From Candidatus Desantisbacteria bacterium CG2_30_40_21 (lineage in GTDB: Bacteria > UBA9089 > CG2-30-40-21), in contig MNYI01000115.1 of assembly GCA_001873945.1 (NCBI GenBank), forward strand, positions 1 through 18,145: DNA of 18,145 nt. Reading direction: 5' to 3'. Of this stretch, positions 1 to 7,900 are shown in pieces. How positions within the stretch are numbered: position 1 is the first letter of the stretch; each line of letters starts with the position of its first letter. Under the pieces are notes generated by a model, which did not search any database, was not told the DNA's origin, and saw only the letters and a list, made by a program, of their open reading frames with translations. The position numbers and the translations under genes are program-made.

Positions 1-65
1 ATTGTTAGGTCGAGTATTAAAGCCAAAAGCTATAGGAAGACCTCGAAAACAGTAAAAAACGGGCG

Positions 66-123
66 CTGTCCCCGGTTTCTCTGTCCTTCGATTTTCCTCT
101 GTGTCTCCGTGTCTCCGTGGTGA
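66..123. repeat. Pyrimidine-rich dispersed-type repeat
   Basis: A CT-rich stretch that contains the 8-bp unit GTCTCCGT twice in tandem (103-110 and 111-118), preceded by CTCTGT. It lies downstream of the PorV-like gene ending at 203. The wording resembles CTCTGTGTCTCCGTG-type dispersed repeats common in environmental genomes, and the style matches the CT-rich tract at 6811-6934. No coding potential is seen in bases 1-202. Confidence 0.45.
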
Positions 124-202
124 GTTGTTATGTGTTTATGCGGTAAAAATGTCATAATTAGAATTGCTGCGGAACAACCTGATGGGACATAGTATGCCTC
201 CC

Positions 203-1189
203 TTAAAACTCCACCGCCACAGATACCCGATGGCTATCTCCAACCTCTCCGTAGGGGACAAAGGCATAATCAAACTTATAGATAGTTGTCTTTTCCTCTC
301 CCTGTCGTTTTAATTTAAGACCCAAACCGCCACCAAAACCAGAGGACGCAGCACCCCTGTCAACTGTATCCACGCTGCTATTGTATCCAGCACGAAGGCT
401 AAGGCATGGAATAATCCAGTATTCTGCCCCTGCCCGAACATGTAACTCATTGTCAATGGGCTGGTTAATATCTATCAGTAAACGAAATTCATTATTAAGC
501 ATGGCATAGCCCATACTGCCCTTCAGGTTTAAGGGCAATGATGCTTTTTCTTCCATAAATTTCATCTCGTTTCCCATGTTTTGCAAACTTACCCCGGCTA
601 CAAGATTTTTTATTCTTGTTCGATAAAGCACGCCCAGATCAAAAGCCACGGCTGTTGCAGCCTCTTTCTCAATTCTCTCCTGAATTACCTTAAAATTAAT
701 ACCAAACAAGGCATCACGACTAAAATAGCAGGCATAAGTAAGGATTGCATTATATCCTGATGCTGTCCATTCGTCAGCTTTTTCCCAATTACTTTCTCCA
801 AGCAAATGCGTTCCCTGTATCTTATTCATATGCAGGAAGTTAAGATTAAATGCACCTACCCCCAGATCCCGTGCCTCTTCCTCAAACCCAACCTTCAATC
901 GCTTTGCCAGTCCCAGATGTTCACATTTTATATCCTGAAACCACTCAAGATGAGATGAAGACAAGGAAAATGTACCAAGTCCAGCCAATCCTGCTGGATT
1001 ATAATAAACACAAATAGGGTCACCAATCAATGCTCCACCTGCACCACCCATCGCCACTGTCCTTGCCCCAATGTCTATCTTGAGGAATGCCCCGGAGGTA
1101 GTAGCTGTGTACCTGCCCTTTGCTTCAACCTGCGGTGAAACAAATAGCAACGCCATATTTATTATTATCATTGCAATTATTAAACGCAT
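203..1189 (-). CDS. PorV/PorQ-family outer membrane beta-barrel protein (copy 1)
   Basis: A 328-residue protein with a clear signal peptide (hydrophobic residues 3-18, likely cleavage after VEA at about 23). The PorV/PorQ (UPF0164-like) signature follows: FLKIDIGARTVAMGGAGGA near 36-54 and YYNPAGLAGLG near 62-72. The rest alternates short beta-strand segments, and the chain ends HRVSVAVEF, with the terminal phenylalanine typical of BAM-inserted outer membrane barrels. In Bacteroidota, PorV takes part in type IX secretion and carries cargo to the attachment machinery; whether that applies here is inference. The ATG at 1189 has GGAAGG about 7 bases upstream. It follows the 1477-residue FG-GAP gene after a 92-base gap filled with inverted REP-like palindromes, and is probably the last gene of that operon. 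It is paralogous to the barrel at 7901-8827. Family assignment is firm; a secretion role is only likely. Confidence 0.85.
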   Translation of the reverse strand: MRLIIAMIIINMALLFVSPQVEAKGRYTATTSGAFLKIDIGARTVAMGGAGGALIGDPICVYYNPAGLAGLGTFSLSSSHLEWFQDIKCEHLGLAKRLKVGFEEEARDLGVGAFNLNFLHMNKIQGTHLLGESNWEKADEWTASGYNAILTYACYFSRDALFGINFKVIQERIEKEAATAVAFDLGVLYRTRIKNLVAGVSLQNMGNEMKFMEEKASLPLNLKGSMGYAMLNNEFRLLIDINQPIDNELHVRAGAEYWIIPCLSLRAGYNSSVDTVDRGAASSGFGGGLGLKLKRQGEEKTTIYKFDYAFVPYGEVGDSHRVSVAVEF

Positions 1190-1202
1190 TGTTTACCTTC
1201 CA

Positions 1203-1285
1203 GTAGGACAGGCATTCTTGCCTGTCTATGCCTGTCTATGACAGGCATGAAGCTATTCATAAACAGGCAAGAATGCCTGTTTTAC
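1203..1285. repeat. BIME-like inverted pair of REP hairpins with a central palindrome
   Basis: Copy 1 (plus strand) has GTAG at 1203-1206, stem GACAGGCA at 1207-1214, loop TTCT, and TGCCTGTC at 1219-1226. Copy 2 (minus strand) has GTAA at 1285-1282 and stem AACAGGCA/TGCCTGTT with the same loop (1281-1262). Between them are a 10-bp tandem repeat CCTGTCTATG (1221-1230, 1231-1240) and a perfect 9-bp hairpin ATGCCTGTC/GACAGGCAT (1228-1236, 1240-1248). The minus-strand head contains the TAA stop of the upstream giant gene. The unit fills the gap between that gene and the PorV-like gene. Confidence 0.85.
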
Positions 1286-4200
1286 CTTATCACCGCCAGT
1301 TTCTCAATCACCGCTGCCTCATCTCCACAGGAAATAGCATAAATATATATCCCACTCCCTACAACCTCTCCATCCTCATTCTTCACATACCAGTCCCATT
1401 TGCCGCTGCCATCAGGGATGGTACCTGAGTCCTTAACCAGCTCCCCTGAAATTGTATATATCTTGACCCTTGCCCCTTCTTTCAGATTTCCAAACACCAC
1501 CTTATCTGTTCCAGTTTCTGGTTTGCCATCGTTTGGCTTGAACGGGTTTGGTGCTATCCAGACTGATTCCTTCAGGCTTTTAGTGGCAGGAATACTCAAA
1601 CCAATGCGGTATATACCTGAATGGGTTATAAGCTGTGAGACCTCATTGGCATTAATGTCTACACTGCCTCCAATTCTGACCCATCTGCCATCCTGCAGCT
1701 CATACATCTGGAGGGATTGCTCGGTCTCATAGTTGGTCATAGTCCCATAGGGAATAGTAAGTGTTGCCTGAAATGAGTGAATAGGTTTGCTGCTTGTTAA
1801 TCCATTTATGGTTATCCTTCGCGTCGTATTATCCAGCTCCGGGTATGTCTCCATCTGCGGCAGCCCTGTATTCAATATCTCTGACATGGCTAATACATCC
1901 TCATCAAATGGTTTCGCAATAGCCAGTTTTGTTGGGGAAAATGTCAGGGTCGGGGTTGTGCCTTTGGCAATAATCTTACTTGAGTAATTAAGTTGATCGA
2001 GGCTAAATTCCCTGGAAATCGTAGGTGTCCCCTTTCCTTGATAATCTGATGGCGTCAACCGTATCCGATAATTACCCGATTTAAGGGGTTCGTCAACTGT
2101 TGATAACCAGGTAATCGTGGCTGTAACTCCAGACAAAAGCCCGCTTGTTGTTCCCATTACGCTTGCTTTTTTCCATACATTGCCAATAGAATACTCGACA
2201 CCAACATTCACACTATTATTATCAATGTCCCTCACCTTAAAGGTTATTCCCACACAGCCAGAGGCAGTACCAACAATAGTAATCTCAGTTATCTCCGGAT
2301 AGGTATTGACATTATTCAGCATAAAGCTCACCTGCGATGAACTGCCATCACCCTTACCATCACTGGGGGTAATGCTAAGCCACACCTGTGTAGAAGTAGA
2401 CGGCATGTCCTTTCCTGAGAGCCAGATAATTTCATGGCTCTCACCATTTGGCGATGAGGTCAATCCAGTTTCACCAATAACAGAGGCATCCTTCCACACT
2501 AATCCATCAGTAGAATATTTTGCCTTAAGGCTACAAATATCCCACTGGTCATCCCTTAAATAATAGGCAATGGTCACACTTCCAAATGCTTCACCGCTTG
2601 GAGTGTTTATCTCTACTCTGGGTAATGTATTAACCCTTCCTGCTGAGAGAAGATAAAGTGTAACCTGCCCATCTTCATTCCCTACAAGCATATCCTTTAC
2701 ACCATCATTATTCCAATCACAAACCACAGGGGCAGAATAGTTACCCACATCGATAACCTCACCATCTATGGTAATGGGTGTGGGTCTATAAAACAAGGGG
2801 AGATTATCTGTGCCATAATTTAACATTTGAAATACCTTACCATCCTTGTTACCGATAATAATATCCTTCTTATTATCACCATTCCAGTCAATCATAAAAA
2901 CCGTTGAGTTGTTCCCCATATTCAAATTTGTTCCAGTACCAATAATTATTGAGGTTGCCGAGCCAAAGGCAGGGTTATTGTCTGTGCCAATATTTATAAA
3001 AACATCTATACTGCCATCAAATTTGCCTACAACCAGATCCTTTTTGCCATCGTTGTTCCAATCATAAACAAAGGGGGTAGAATGTCCACCCACATTCACT
3101 ATGCTTCGTGTCCCATTTCCAACCTGTACCCCATAATTAAATGATGGGGAGTCGTCAACGCCTGTATTTCTAAAATAATTAACATTCCCATACTCATCAC
3201 CCACAATAAGATCCTTTTTACCATCATTATCCCAATCAAATACAGCTACAGGTGAGGCATAATATCCTACATCAAGGTTACTTGCCCCACTGCTAATCCT
3301 GGTAGCTATTGTAAATAGCGGATTATTGTCAATGCCAACATTTTTCAGGAAATATATCTCACCGAGTCTATTGCCTACGAGAAGATCTTTCCTGCTATCA
3401 TTATCCCAATCCACCACAAATGGTTTGGCATTCTCCCCTACATCAAGAACTGCCCCGCCAATGGTTATCAAGCTCTTTTTTGGCACGGTAATAGTATCCA
3501 CTATAAAATCAGATGTTTTTGCTGGCAATCCATCATCTGTATCCCTTGGGGTAATTCGGAAGATAACTTGATAGGATGATGTAGCTTTCCCAAGATCAGC
3601 CAGAGCATCCCAGACAAAGACATGTTCCACCCCACCCGGTGTTGAAAACAGGCTTGCTTGTCCATCACCACCTGATGGCGTAGCCTGTTTCCAGTTTTGA
3701 CCACCATTTGTCGAATACTCTGGACTGATATTAATACTGTCAGAATCCTTATCTCGTAATATATAAAAAACGGAAACGCTCTGACTCTGCGTTCCTACTG
3801 GTGTTTGTATCTCTATACTTGGCAGAGAGTTGGTGATATTACCCAAACAAAGAAAAACCTCACCAGCCTTGTTGCCAATAAGCAGGTCCTGATACCCATC
3901 ATCGTTCCAGTCCATCAAGGTTGGTGTTGAATTCTCACCTACATCTATGATATTTCTATCAATGCTAAAAAGGGAATAGGCAAGAGGGAACACCGGGGCA
4001 GCGTCTGTGCCCTGATTCAAGTAGAGGTAAACAACCCCATCCCCTGAGCCAACCAACAAATCCTTACGGCCATCATTATTCCAATCGCAGACAAATGGCA
4101 CAGCATATCGCCTGACATTAATATTTGTTCCAGCAGAAAGTAAAGGGGTATATGTCCCAAACATAGGCTGTTTGTTTGAACCAGTGTTAAGAAACACCCC

Positions 4201-5715
4201 AATGTCACCGTTTTTATTACCCACAACTATATCCATAGCATGATCATTATTCCAATCAAAGACAGCTACAGAGGCATTATCCCCTACATCAATATCCTCA
4301 TAGGTAGCCGTACCCACCATTTTTTTTAGCTTGGAATCATAAACATCCTTGATGACAGTTTTTTGTAATATCGTCCCTGTTCCAAACACAGGATCTCTAT
4401 CTGTGCCAATATTTGGATAAATCCATATCTTGCCATACCCATCCCCAATGACCATGTCCTTTCTTCCGTCCTCATTCCAATCAACGATATCAGGCATAGA
4501 GTTGCAACCAATATCCAGATTGCCGGTAGTTGTTGTGCCGCTGGTTTGAATATTGAACCCGGCACCAAATATGGGAAACTTGTTTGTAGCAAGATTCAAA
4601 TAAACAGAGATATTACCCAATTCATCCCCAACAACCAGATCCTTGCGGTCATCCCCATTCCAATCAACCACAACTGGTGACGAAAATCCACCCACATCCA
4701 AATAGTCTACAGCCTCTTCTCCCTGTCCCTGAATCTTGCTCCCAGAAGAAAACTGCGGGTTGCTATTTAATAAGCCTGTATTCCGAAATAAGGTTATCTG
4801 CCCGGTTTTATCCCCTATAAGTACATCCTTTTTCCCATCCATATCCCAGTCAATTATTACTGGCTTTGCCTCCCAGCCAACATCCATATCAAGATTATTT
4901 GCTTTAATTTTGACAGAGGCAGTACCAAAGGCAGGGCTTAGCTTTGTGCCAGTGTTACGAAAGTAGTTGAGATAACCATCAATATCCCCAACAATCATAT
5001 CCTTCAACCCATCCTCATTCCAATCAGAGAATATAGGTGCTGCCCGACTGTTAACAGTCATCTCCGTCATTGTTCCTGTCTTCATTGCCCGAAGCCTTGT
5101 TCCTGTGCCAAAGACAGTAGATTGTTTATCATATTGCTTGGGATAGTACCAGATGTAGCCCTCATTATTGCCAACAATTAAATCCAACTTCCCATCGCCA
5201 TTATAATCAACAAGATATGGGGTTGAATATGCACCAGCATCTATCTCGCCACTATTATCTGTAAGTAAAGTGCCACTATCAAACTGTAGGTTACCTTTAT
5301 TTTTATATAACCAGACATTCCCCAACTCATCTCCAATCACAAGATCCCACAGATTATCTGTATCCCAATTAACAAGTTGTGGCGTAGCATATCTGCCAAC
5401 CTGAAGGTCAGAGGTCGAAGAGGTAAGCTTTACCCCAGTGGTAAATATGGGTGAGTTATCTTGACCAGTGTTCTTGTAAAACCAGACAAACCCATTCTCA
5501 TCCCCAACCACCATATCTCGATTGCCATCTCCATCCAGATCACCTATGGTCAAGGCAATCGATGCACCACAATCCAGAACATTTGATTTTAACTTTTTCG
5601 GTGCGTTAAAGGTAGGGGAGTAGGCATTTGCCTGAGTACACTGGAAAGCAATGAGAAATAGAAGGATTGCAATTCGTTTTATTTGAGAATGCAAAGGCAC
5701 AACGCAAGAATTCAA
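1282..5715 (-). CDS. Giant exported FG-GAP/VCBS-repeat protein with C-terminal sorting-like domain
   Basis: A 1477-residue exported protein. The signal peptide spans about 1-31 (hydrophobic IAILLFLIAF, cleavage after ANA). Ten FG-GAP/VCBS repeats follow (about 50-625), each centred on a calcium-loop-like VDWNxDGxKDLxVGDxxG segment. Then come an Ig/Fn-like domain (about 630-745), five more FG-GAP repeats (about 750-1025), two further Ig-like copies (about 1030-1240), a ZU5/GAIN-like region (about 1250-1375) and a FlgD-Ig/T9SS type A-like tail (about 1385-1477) with APNPF, KIYTISGELV, GSGIYIY and a terminal VIR. FG-GAP repeats form beta-propellers, often in adhesins. The start is TTG at 5715: AAAGGAGG lies about 9 bases upstream, whereas an out-of-frame ATG at 5722 sits only about 2 bases from it. 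It follows fliM by 70 bases and precedes a PorV-like gene, so it is probably co-transcribed with both. Surface exposure and adhesion are inference. Confidence 0.85.
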   Translation of the reverse strand: MNSCVVPLHSQIKRIAILLFLIAFQCTQANAYSPTFNAPKKLKSNVLDCGASIALTIGDLDGDGNRDMVVGDENGFVWFYKNTGQDNSPIFTTGVKLTSSTSDLQVGRYATPQLVNWDTDNLWDLVIGDELGNVWLYKNKGNLQFDSGTLLTDNSGEIDAGAYSTPYLVDYNGDGKLDLIVGNNEGYIWYYPKQYDKQSTVFGTGTRLRAMKTGTMTEMTVNSRAAPIFSDWNEDGLKDMIVGDIDGYLNYFRNTGTKLSPAFGTASVKIKANNLDMDVGWEAKPVIIDWDMDGKKDVLIGDKTGQITLFRNTGLLNSNPQFSSGSKIQGQGEEAVDYLDVGGFSSPVVVDWNGDDRKDLVVGDELGNISVYLNLATNKFPIFGAGFNIQTSGTTTTGNLDIGCNSMPDIVDWNEDGRKDMVIGDGYGKIWIYPNIGTDRDPVFGTGTILQKTVIKDVYDSKLKKMVGTATYEDIDVGDNASVAVFDWNNDHAMDIVVGNKNGDIGVFLNTGSNKQPMFGTYTPLLSAGTNINVRRYAVPFVCDWNNDGRKDLLVGSGDGVVYLYLNQGTDAAPVFPLAYSLFSIDRNIIDVGENSTPTLMDWNDDGYQDLLIGNKAGEVFLCLGNITNSLPSIEIQTPVGTQSQSVSVFYILRDKDSDSINISPEYSTNGGQNWKQATPSGGDGQASLFSTPGGVEHVFVWDALADLGKATSSYQVIFRITPRDTDDGLPAKTSDFIVDTITVPKKSLITIGGAVLDVGENAKPFVVDWDNDSRKDLLVGNRLGEIYFLKNVGIDNNPLFTIATRISSGASNLDVGYYASPVAVFDWDNDGKKDLIVGDEYGNVNYFRNTGVDDSPSFNYGVQVGNGTRSIVNVGGHSTPFVYDWNNDGKKDLVVGKFDGSIDVFINIGTDNNPAFGSATSIIIGTGTNLNMGNNSTVFMIDWNGDNKKDIIIGNKDGKVFQMLNYGTDNLPLFYRPTPITIDGEVIDVGNYSAPVVCDWNNDGVKDMLVGNEDGQVTLYLLSAGRVNTLPRVEINTPSGEAFGSVTIAYYLRDDQWDICSLKAKYSTDGLVWKDASVIGETGLTSSPNGESHEIIWLSGKDMPSTSTQVWLSITPSDGKGDGSSSQVSFMLNNVNTYPEITEITIVGTASGCVGITFKVRDIDNNSVNVGVEYSIGNVWKKASVMGTTSGLLSGVTATITWLSTVDEPLKSGNYRIRLTPSDYQGKGTPTISREFSLDQLNYSSKIIAKGTTPTLTFSPTKLAIAKPFDEDVLAMSEILNTGLPQMETYPELDNTTRRITINGLTSSKPIHSFQATLTIPYGTMTNYETEQSLQMYELQDGRWVRIGGSVDINANEVSQLITHSGIYRIGLSIPATKSLKESVWIAPNPFKPNDGKPETGTDKVVFGNLKEGARVKIYTISGELVKDSGTIPDGSGKWDWYVKNEDGEVVGSGIYIYAISCGDEAAVIEKLAVIR

Positions 5716-5763
5716 TTTTCATCCCCTCCTTTGGGTGATAGGGATAGGTCTTTCACCTACCCA

Positions 5764-5789
5764 GGGCAACCGCAAGGGTTCCCCCCTAC
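5764..5789 (-). repeat. REP-like hairpin, family B, overlapping the fliM stop codon
   Basis: Read on the minus strand, the element has head GTAG (5789-5786), then a G-run and AACCC, a TTGC loop and GGTTGCCC (to 5764). It forms an imperfect hairpin. The TAG of the head is the fliM stop codon. A related hairpin lies at 16573-16598. It occupies most of the fliM to giant-gene gap. Confidence 0.7.
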
Positions 5790-6727
5790 ATCCATACATC
5801 ATCTGCAGGCGGCTGTTTTTTTAGCACCTTTACAATCTCTACAGCCAGACTACTTCCAGCCAGTCCAGGTTTACATTTATACTTAGGAATATCACCAACA
5901 GTGGCTATTAAATAATCCGTAACCCTTGTATTGAGCCTGATAACATCACCAACCTGAAGGTTCATTACCTCCTTGGCTTTACTATCTATCTGACCCAACG
6001 AAACTACAAACGGGAATTCCACATCTCTTAGCAGTTCCTTTGTTTTAACCAGATCCTCAGGCGAGGTAACAAGATTTTGAATACTTTTTCTCCTGCCAGA
6101 TGCTGCTGCCTTTTCACCTGATAACCCCTCCATAATAGCATCTATAATCGTAGACGGTGCACAAAAATTAATTATTCCGGTTATCTCTCCAACCTTAATC
6201 TCAATAGAGCCTGAAATACATATATCCGAATTAGAGGTACCTTGAATAAATCGTGGATTTGTAAGCATATTGGCTAATCGTGCATTTGTGGTAACAATAC
6301 CCTTAAGTGCATTCTTGAGGTCATTGGTAAAGCCCTGCAACATTTCCTCAACCAATTTCATTTCAATATCAGTCAACGGTCTGGTAAGAGAAACAAGTTC
6401 ACCCCTGCCACCAAGCATGCGATCAATAAAATTAAAAACCAGATTAGGTGAGACCTCAAGAAGTGCCTCCCCCCTCATTGGAGACATATCAACAATGCCT
6501 ATGATAGATGGTGATTGCAATGTCTCTTTGAAATCACCAAAAGTACTCTGATTTACCGAAAGCACCTGAGCTGCGATATTTACCCTATAATTTGTTGAAA
6601 GCGAAGAAGAAAGCTTGCCTGCATAGGCTTCATATACACCCTGAATACCCTGAATCTGAGTCTTTGTCACCTGTCCTGAACCCTTAAAACTAAATGGCTT
6701 AACTTCGCCTTTCTTAGCCTCACTCAT
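5786..6727 (-). CDS. fliM: Flagellar motor switch protein FliM
   Basis: A 313-residue FliM, the C-ring protein that sets rotor direction and binds FliG and FliN. The middle domain is recognisable: VKPFSFKGSGQVTK near 9-22, LSTNYRVN near 42-49, and the conserved IDRMLGGRGE near 99-108. The C-terminal SpoA domain runs from about 225 to the end (VSLGQIDSKAKEVMNLQVGDVI). The start is taken at 6727, not the longer in-frame reading to 6772, because GGAGG lies 6-7 bases before this ATG and the extra residues fall in an intergenic repeat. The N-terminal CheY-P-binding segment (LSQxEIDALL in typical FliM) is missing: the protein starts MSEAKKGEVKPF and goes straight into the middle domain. It lies downstream of fliL across a 207-base repeat-rich gap. 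No fliN follows; the next gene is the giant FG-GAP protein. The stop TAG lies inside a REP-like hairpin. Confidence 0.93.
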   Translation of the reverse strand: MSEAKKGEVKPFSFKGSGQVTKTQIQGIQGVYEAYAGKLSSSLSTNYRVNIAAQVLSVNQSTFGDFKETLQSPSIIGIVDMSPMRGEALLEVSPNLVFNFIDRMLGGRGELVSLTRPLTDIEMKLVEEMLQGFTNDLKNALKGIVTTNARLANMLTNPRFIQGTSNSDICISGSIEIKVGEITGIINFCAPSTIIDAIMEGLSGEKAAASGRRKSIQNLVTSPEDLVKTKELLRDVEFPFVVSLGQIDSKAKEVMNLQVGDVIRLNTRVTDYLIATVGDIPKYKCKPGLAGSSLAVEIVKVLKKQPPADDVWM

Positions 6728-6742
6728 AATTTTCCTCCAAGC

Positions 6743-6934
6743 AGAGCTGAAGAGAAGGGAGGAAAGGCACAAAGCTAAGGAAAAGATATGGCAGAAATAA
6801 ACTTTATATTTCTGTATCCCTCTCTCTCTGCCTCTCTGTCTCTTCGCCTCTCTGTCTCTCTGTCTCTTTTCTCCTATCCTCTTCCTACTTTGTGCCTTTG
6901 CCTCTCTGTGCCTTTCCCTCTGTAGCTCTGTCCC
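6743..6934. repeat. GA/CT-rich repeat tract in the fliL-fliM gap
   Basis: Bases 6811-6934 are almost pure pyrimidine on the plus strand, with repeated CCTCTCTGTC-like units; bases 6743-6790 are purine-rich. A perfect 12-bp inverted repeat, AAAGGCACAAAG at 6763-6774 and CTTTGTGCCTTT at 6888-6899, joins the two parts, so the fliM leader RNA could fold across about 113 bases. The fliM ribosome binding site lies just downstream at 6734-6738. The tract interrupts an otherwise compact flagellar operon. Confidence 0.7.
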
Positions 6935-7498
6935 CTACTGCACAATTATCTGAAACAGCACCTCTGGTATTTGTCCCTCAATCAACATTGCATTTATCTT
7001 TTCCTTAATCTCTTCCTTTAATTCCTCTTTACCCTTAACACTATTTACCTCTGAGGTTTTGCTGATAAGAATAGTGTTAATAGCATCCTTAATCTCACTA
7101 TCCCTTTCCCCCAGCTCTGCGGCTAACAGCTTATATTTTATGGGGTCATATTTCAGCGTCAGGTCTGTAATCTTGACATAATGCGGCTCTTCTATATCAG
7201 CCAATTTTGCGGTAAAGTCTCCTATATAATTATCATGATGTGGTTTTTCTGCTTCATGCTTTGTCCCTTCTTCTGCCTCTACCTTTTCCGGCTCAAATTC
7301 CTCATCTGGTGGTGCAATAGACTTTTTAGCCACATTTGAGGAAACAATAATAACAACAACTATTAAAACAAGAACCAGAGCAACCATGCCCAAGACTTTG
7401 ATTAGCCCCCCCATGTCTTTTTTTTCTTTTTTCGGTTTTTCCTCACCCTCAGCTTGTTCCTCTCCTTCAACCTTTTCCTCTTCAACTTTCTTAGCCAT
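6935..7498 (-). CDS. fliL: Flagellar basal body-associated protein FliL
   Basis: A 187-residue FliL-family inner membrane protein. FliL surrounds the stator units and affects torque and stator stability. It has a highly charged cytoplasmic N-terminus rich in Lys and Glu (1-28), one membrane helix (about 30-55, LIKVLGMVALVLVLIVVVIIV), an acidic linker, and the periplasmic FliL domain (about 88-187: YVKITDLTLKYD, ELGERDSEIKDAINTILISKT, EELKEEIKEKINAML and the final PEVLFQIIVQ). The charged tail is longer than in many family members. The ATG at 7498 has AAGGAGG upstream. It lies between flbD and fliM, all on the minus strand, 62 bases after flbD with a REP hairpin in the gap. motA and motB, often found between flbD and fliL, are absent. 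It ends with TAG in a GTAG context at the edge of the CT-rich repeat tract. Confidence 0.9.
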   Translation of the reverse strand: MAKKVEEEKVEGEEQAEGEEKPKKEKKDMGGLIKVLGMVALVLVLIVVVIIVSSNVAKKSIAPPDEEFEPEKVEAEEGTKHEAEKPHHDNYIGDFTAKLADIEEPHYVKITDLTLKYDPIKYKLLAAELGERDSEIKDAINTILISKTSEVNSVKGKEELKEEIKEKINAMLIEGQIPEVLFQIIVQ

Positions 7499-7531
7499 AT
7501 TATTTCATCCTCCTTATCTTGTATACAAAAA

Positions 7532-7555
7532 CACAGGCAAGAATGCCTGTGCTAC
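7532..7555 (-). repeat. REP hairpin, family A, in the flbD-fliL gap
   Basis: On the minus strand, GTAG (7555-7552) is followed by stem CACAGGCA, loop TTCT and TGCCTGTG. The first stem pair is C-G here and G-C in the copy at 1203, a compensatory change. It sits just after the flbD stop and before the fliL ribosome binding site. Confidence 0.8.
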
Positions 7556-7560
7556 TCTTA

Positions 7561-7773
7561 TCAATCCACATCATTCCCTGGTGGCAAACAGGTTGGAGCA
7601 ACCGTGCGCCGATATTTAATAATCAAGCCAAGCAATTCGTCGACCGTTTCCTTAACTATATACTTTTGACCATTAATCAAGGCAATAATCGTATCAGGTG
7701 TTGCCTGAATAGACTCGATTTGATGTGGATTAATATAAAACTCTGAGTTATTAAGACGGGTTACCTTGACCAT
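7561..7773 (-). CDS. flbD: FlbD-family flagellar protein
   Basis: A 70-residue protein matching the small FlbD family encoded in flagellar operons of spirochaetes, Firmicutes and other phyla. It begins MVKVTRLNNSEFYINPHQIE, continues with ATPDTIIALINGQKYIVKETVDELLGLIIKYRR, and ends in a short divergent tail. The biochemical role of the family is poorly defined; gene neighbourhood links it to motor or stator assembly. It should not be confused with the unrelated Caulobacter regulator of the same name. The ATG at 7773 matches the usual family start. An in-frame GTG at 7785 is possible, but its AAGGA sits too close to it. It is the first gene after a strong promoter at 7811-7839 and leads into fliL. 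Confidence 0.88.
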   Translation of the reverse strand: MVKVTRLNNSEFYINPHQIESIQATPDTIIALINGQKYIVKETVDELLGLIIKYRRTVAPTCLPPGNDVD

Positions 7774-7810
7774 ATTTTTAAGCACATCCTTTGAGCATTA
7801 ACATGCCAAT

Positions 7811-7839
7811 ATTTTACATTATTCTGGTATGTCTGTCAA
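7811..7839 (-). promoter_or_regulatory. Sigma-70-type promoter upstream of flbD
   Basis: On the minus strand, -35 TTGACA (7839-7834) and -10 TAAAAT (7816-7811) are separated by exactly 17 bases. This is 11 of 12 matches to consensus. The predicted start lies near 7804, about 30 bases before the flbD ATG. It would drive flbD-fliL-fliM and probably the FG-GAP giant and the PorV-like barrel, and implies housekeeping rather than sigma-28 or sigma-54 control. Confidence 0.75.
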
Positions 7840-7900
7840 GAGAAAACTGGGCATTACCTCAAGATTAAATTCATTACCATCCTATGTCCCTATCAGTCTC

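Noticed and set aside
1203..1285. Possible CRISPR array or rho-independent terminator
   Set aside because: The repeats are inverted pairs, too few and not regularly spaced for CRISPR, and no T-run follows the hairpins as expected for an intrinsic terminator.
6728..6772. Longer start for FliM
   Set aside because: The added residues lie in the repeat-rich gap and span the ribosome binding site of the ATG at 6727; they do not restore the CheY-binding motif.
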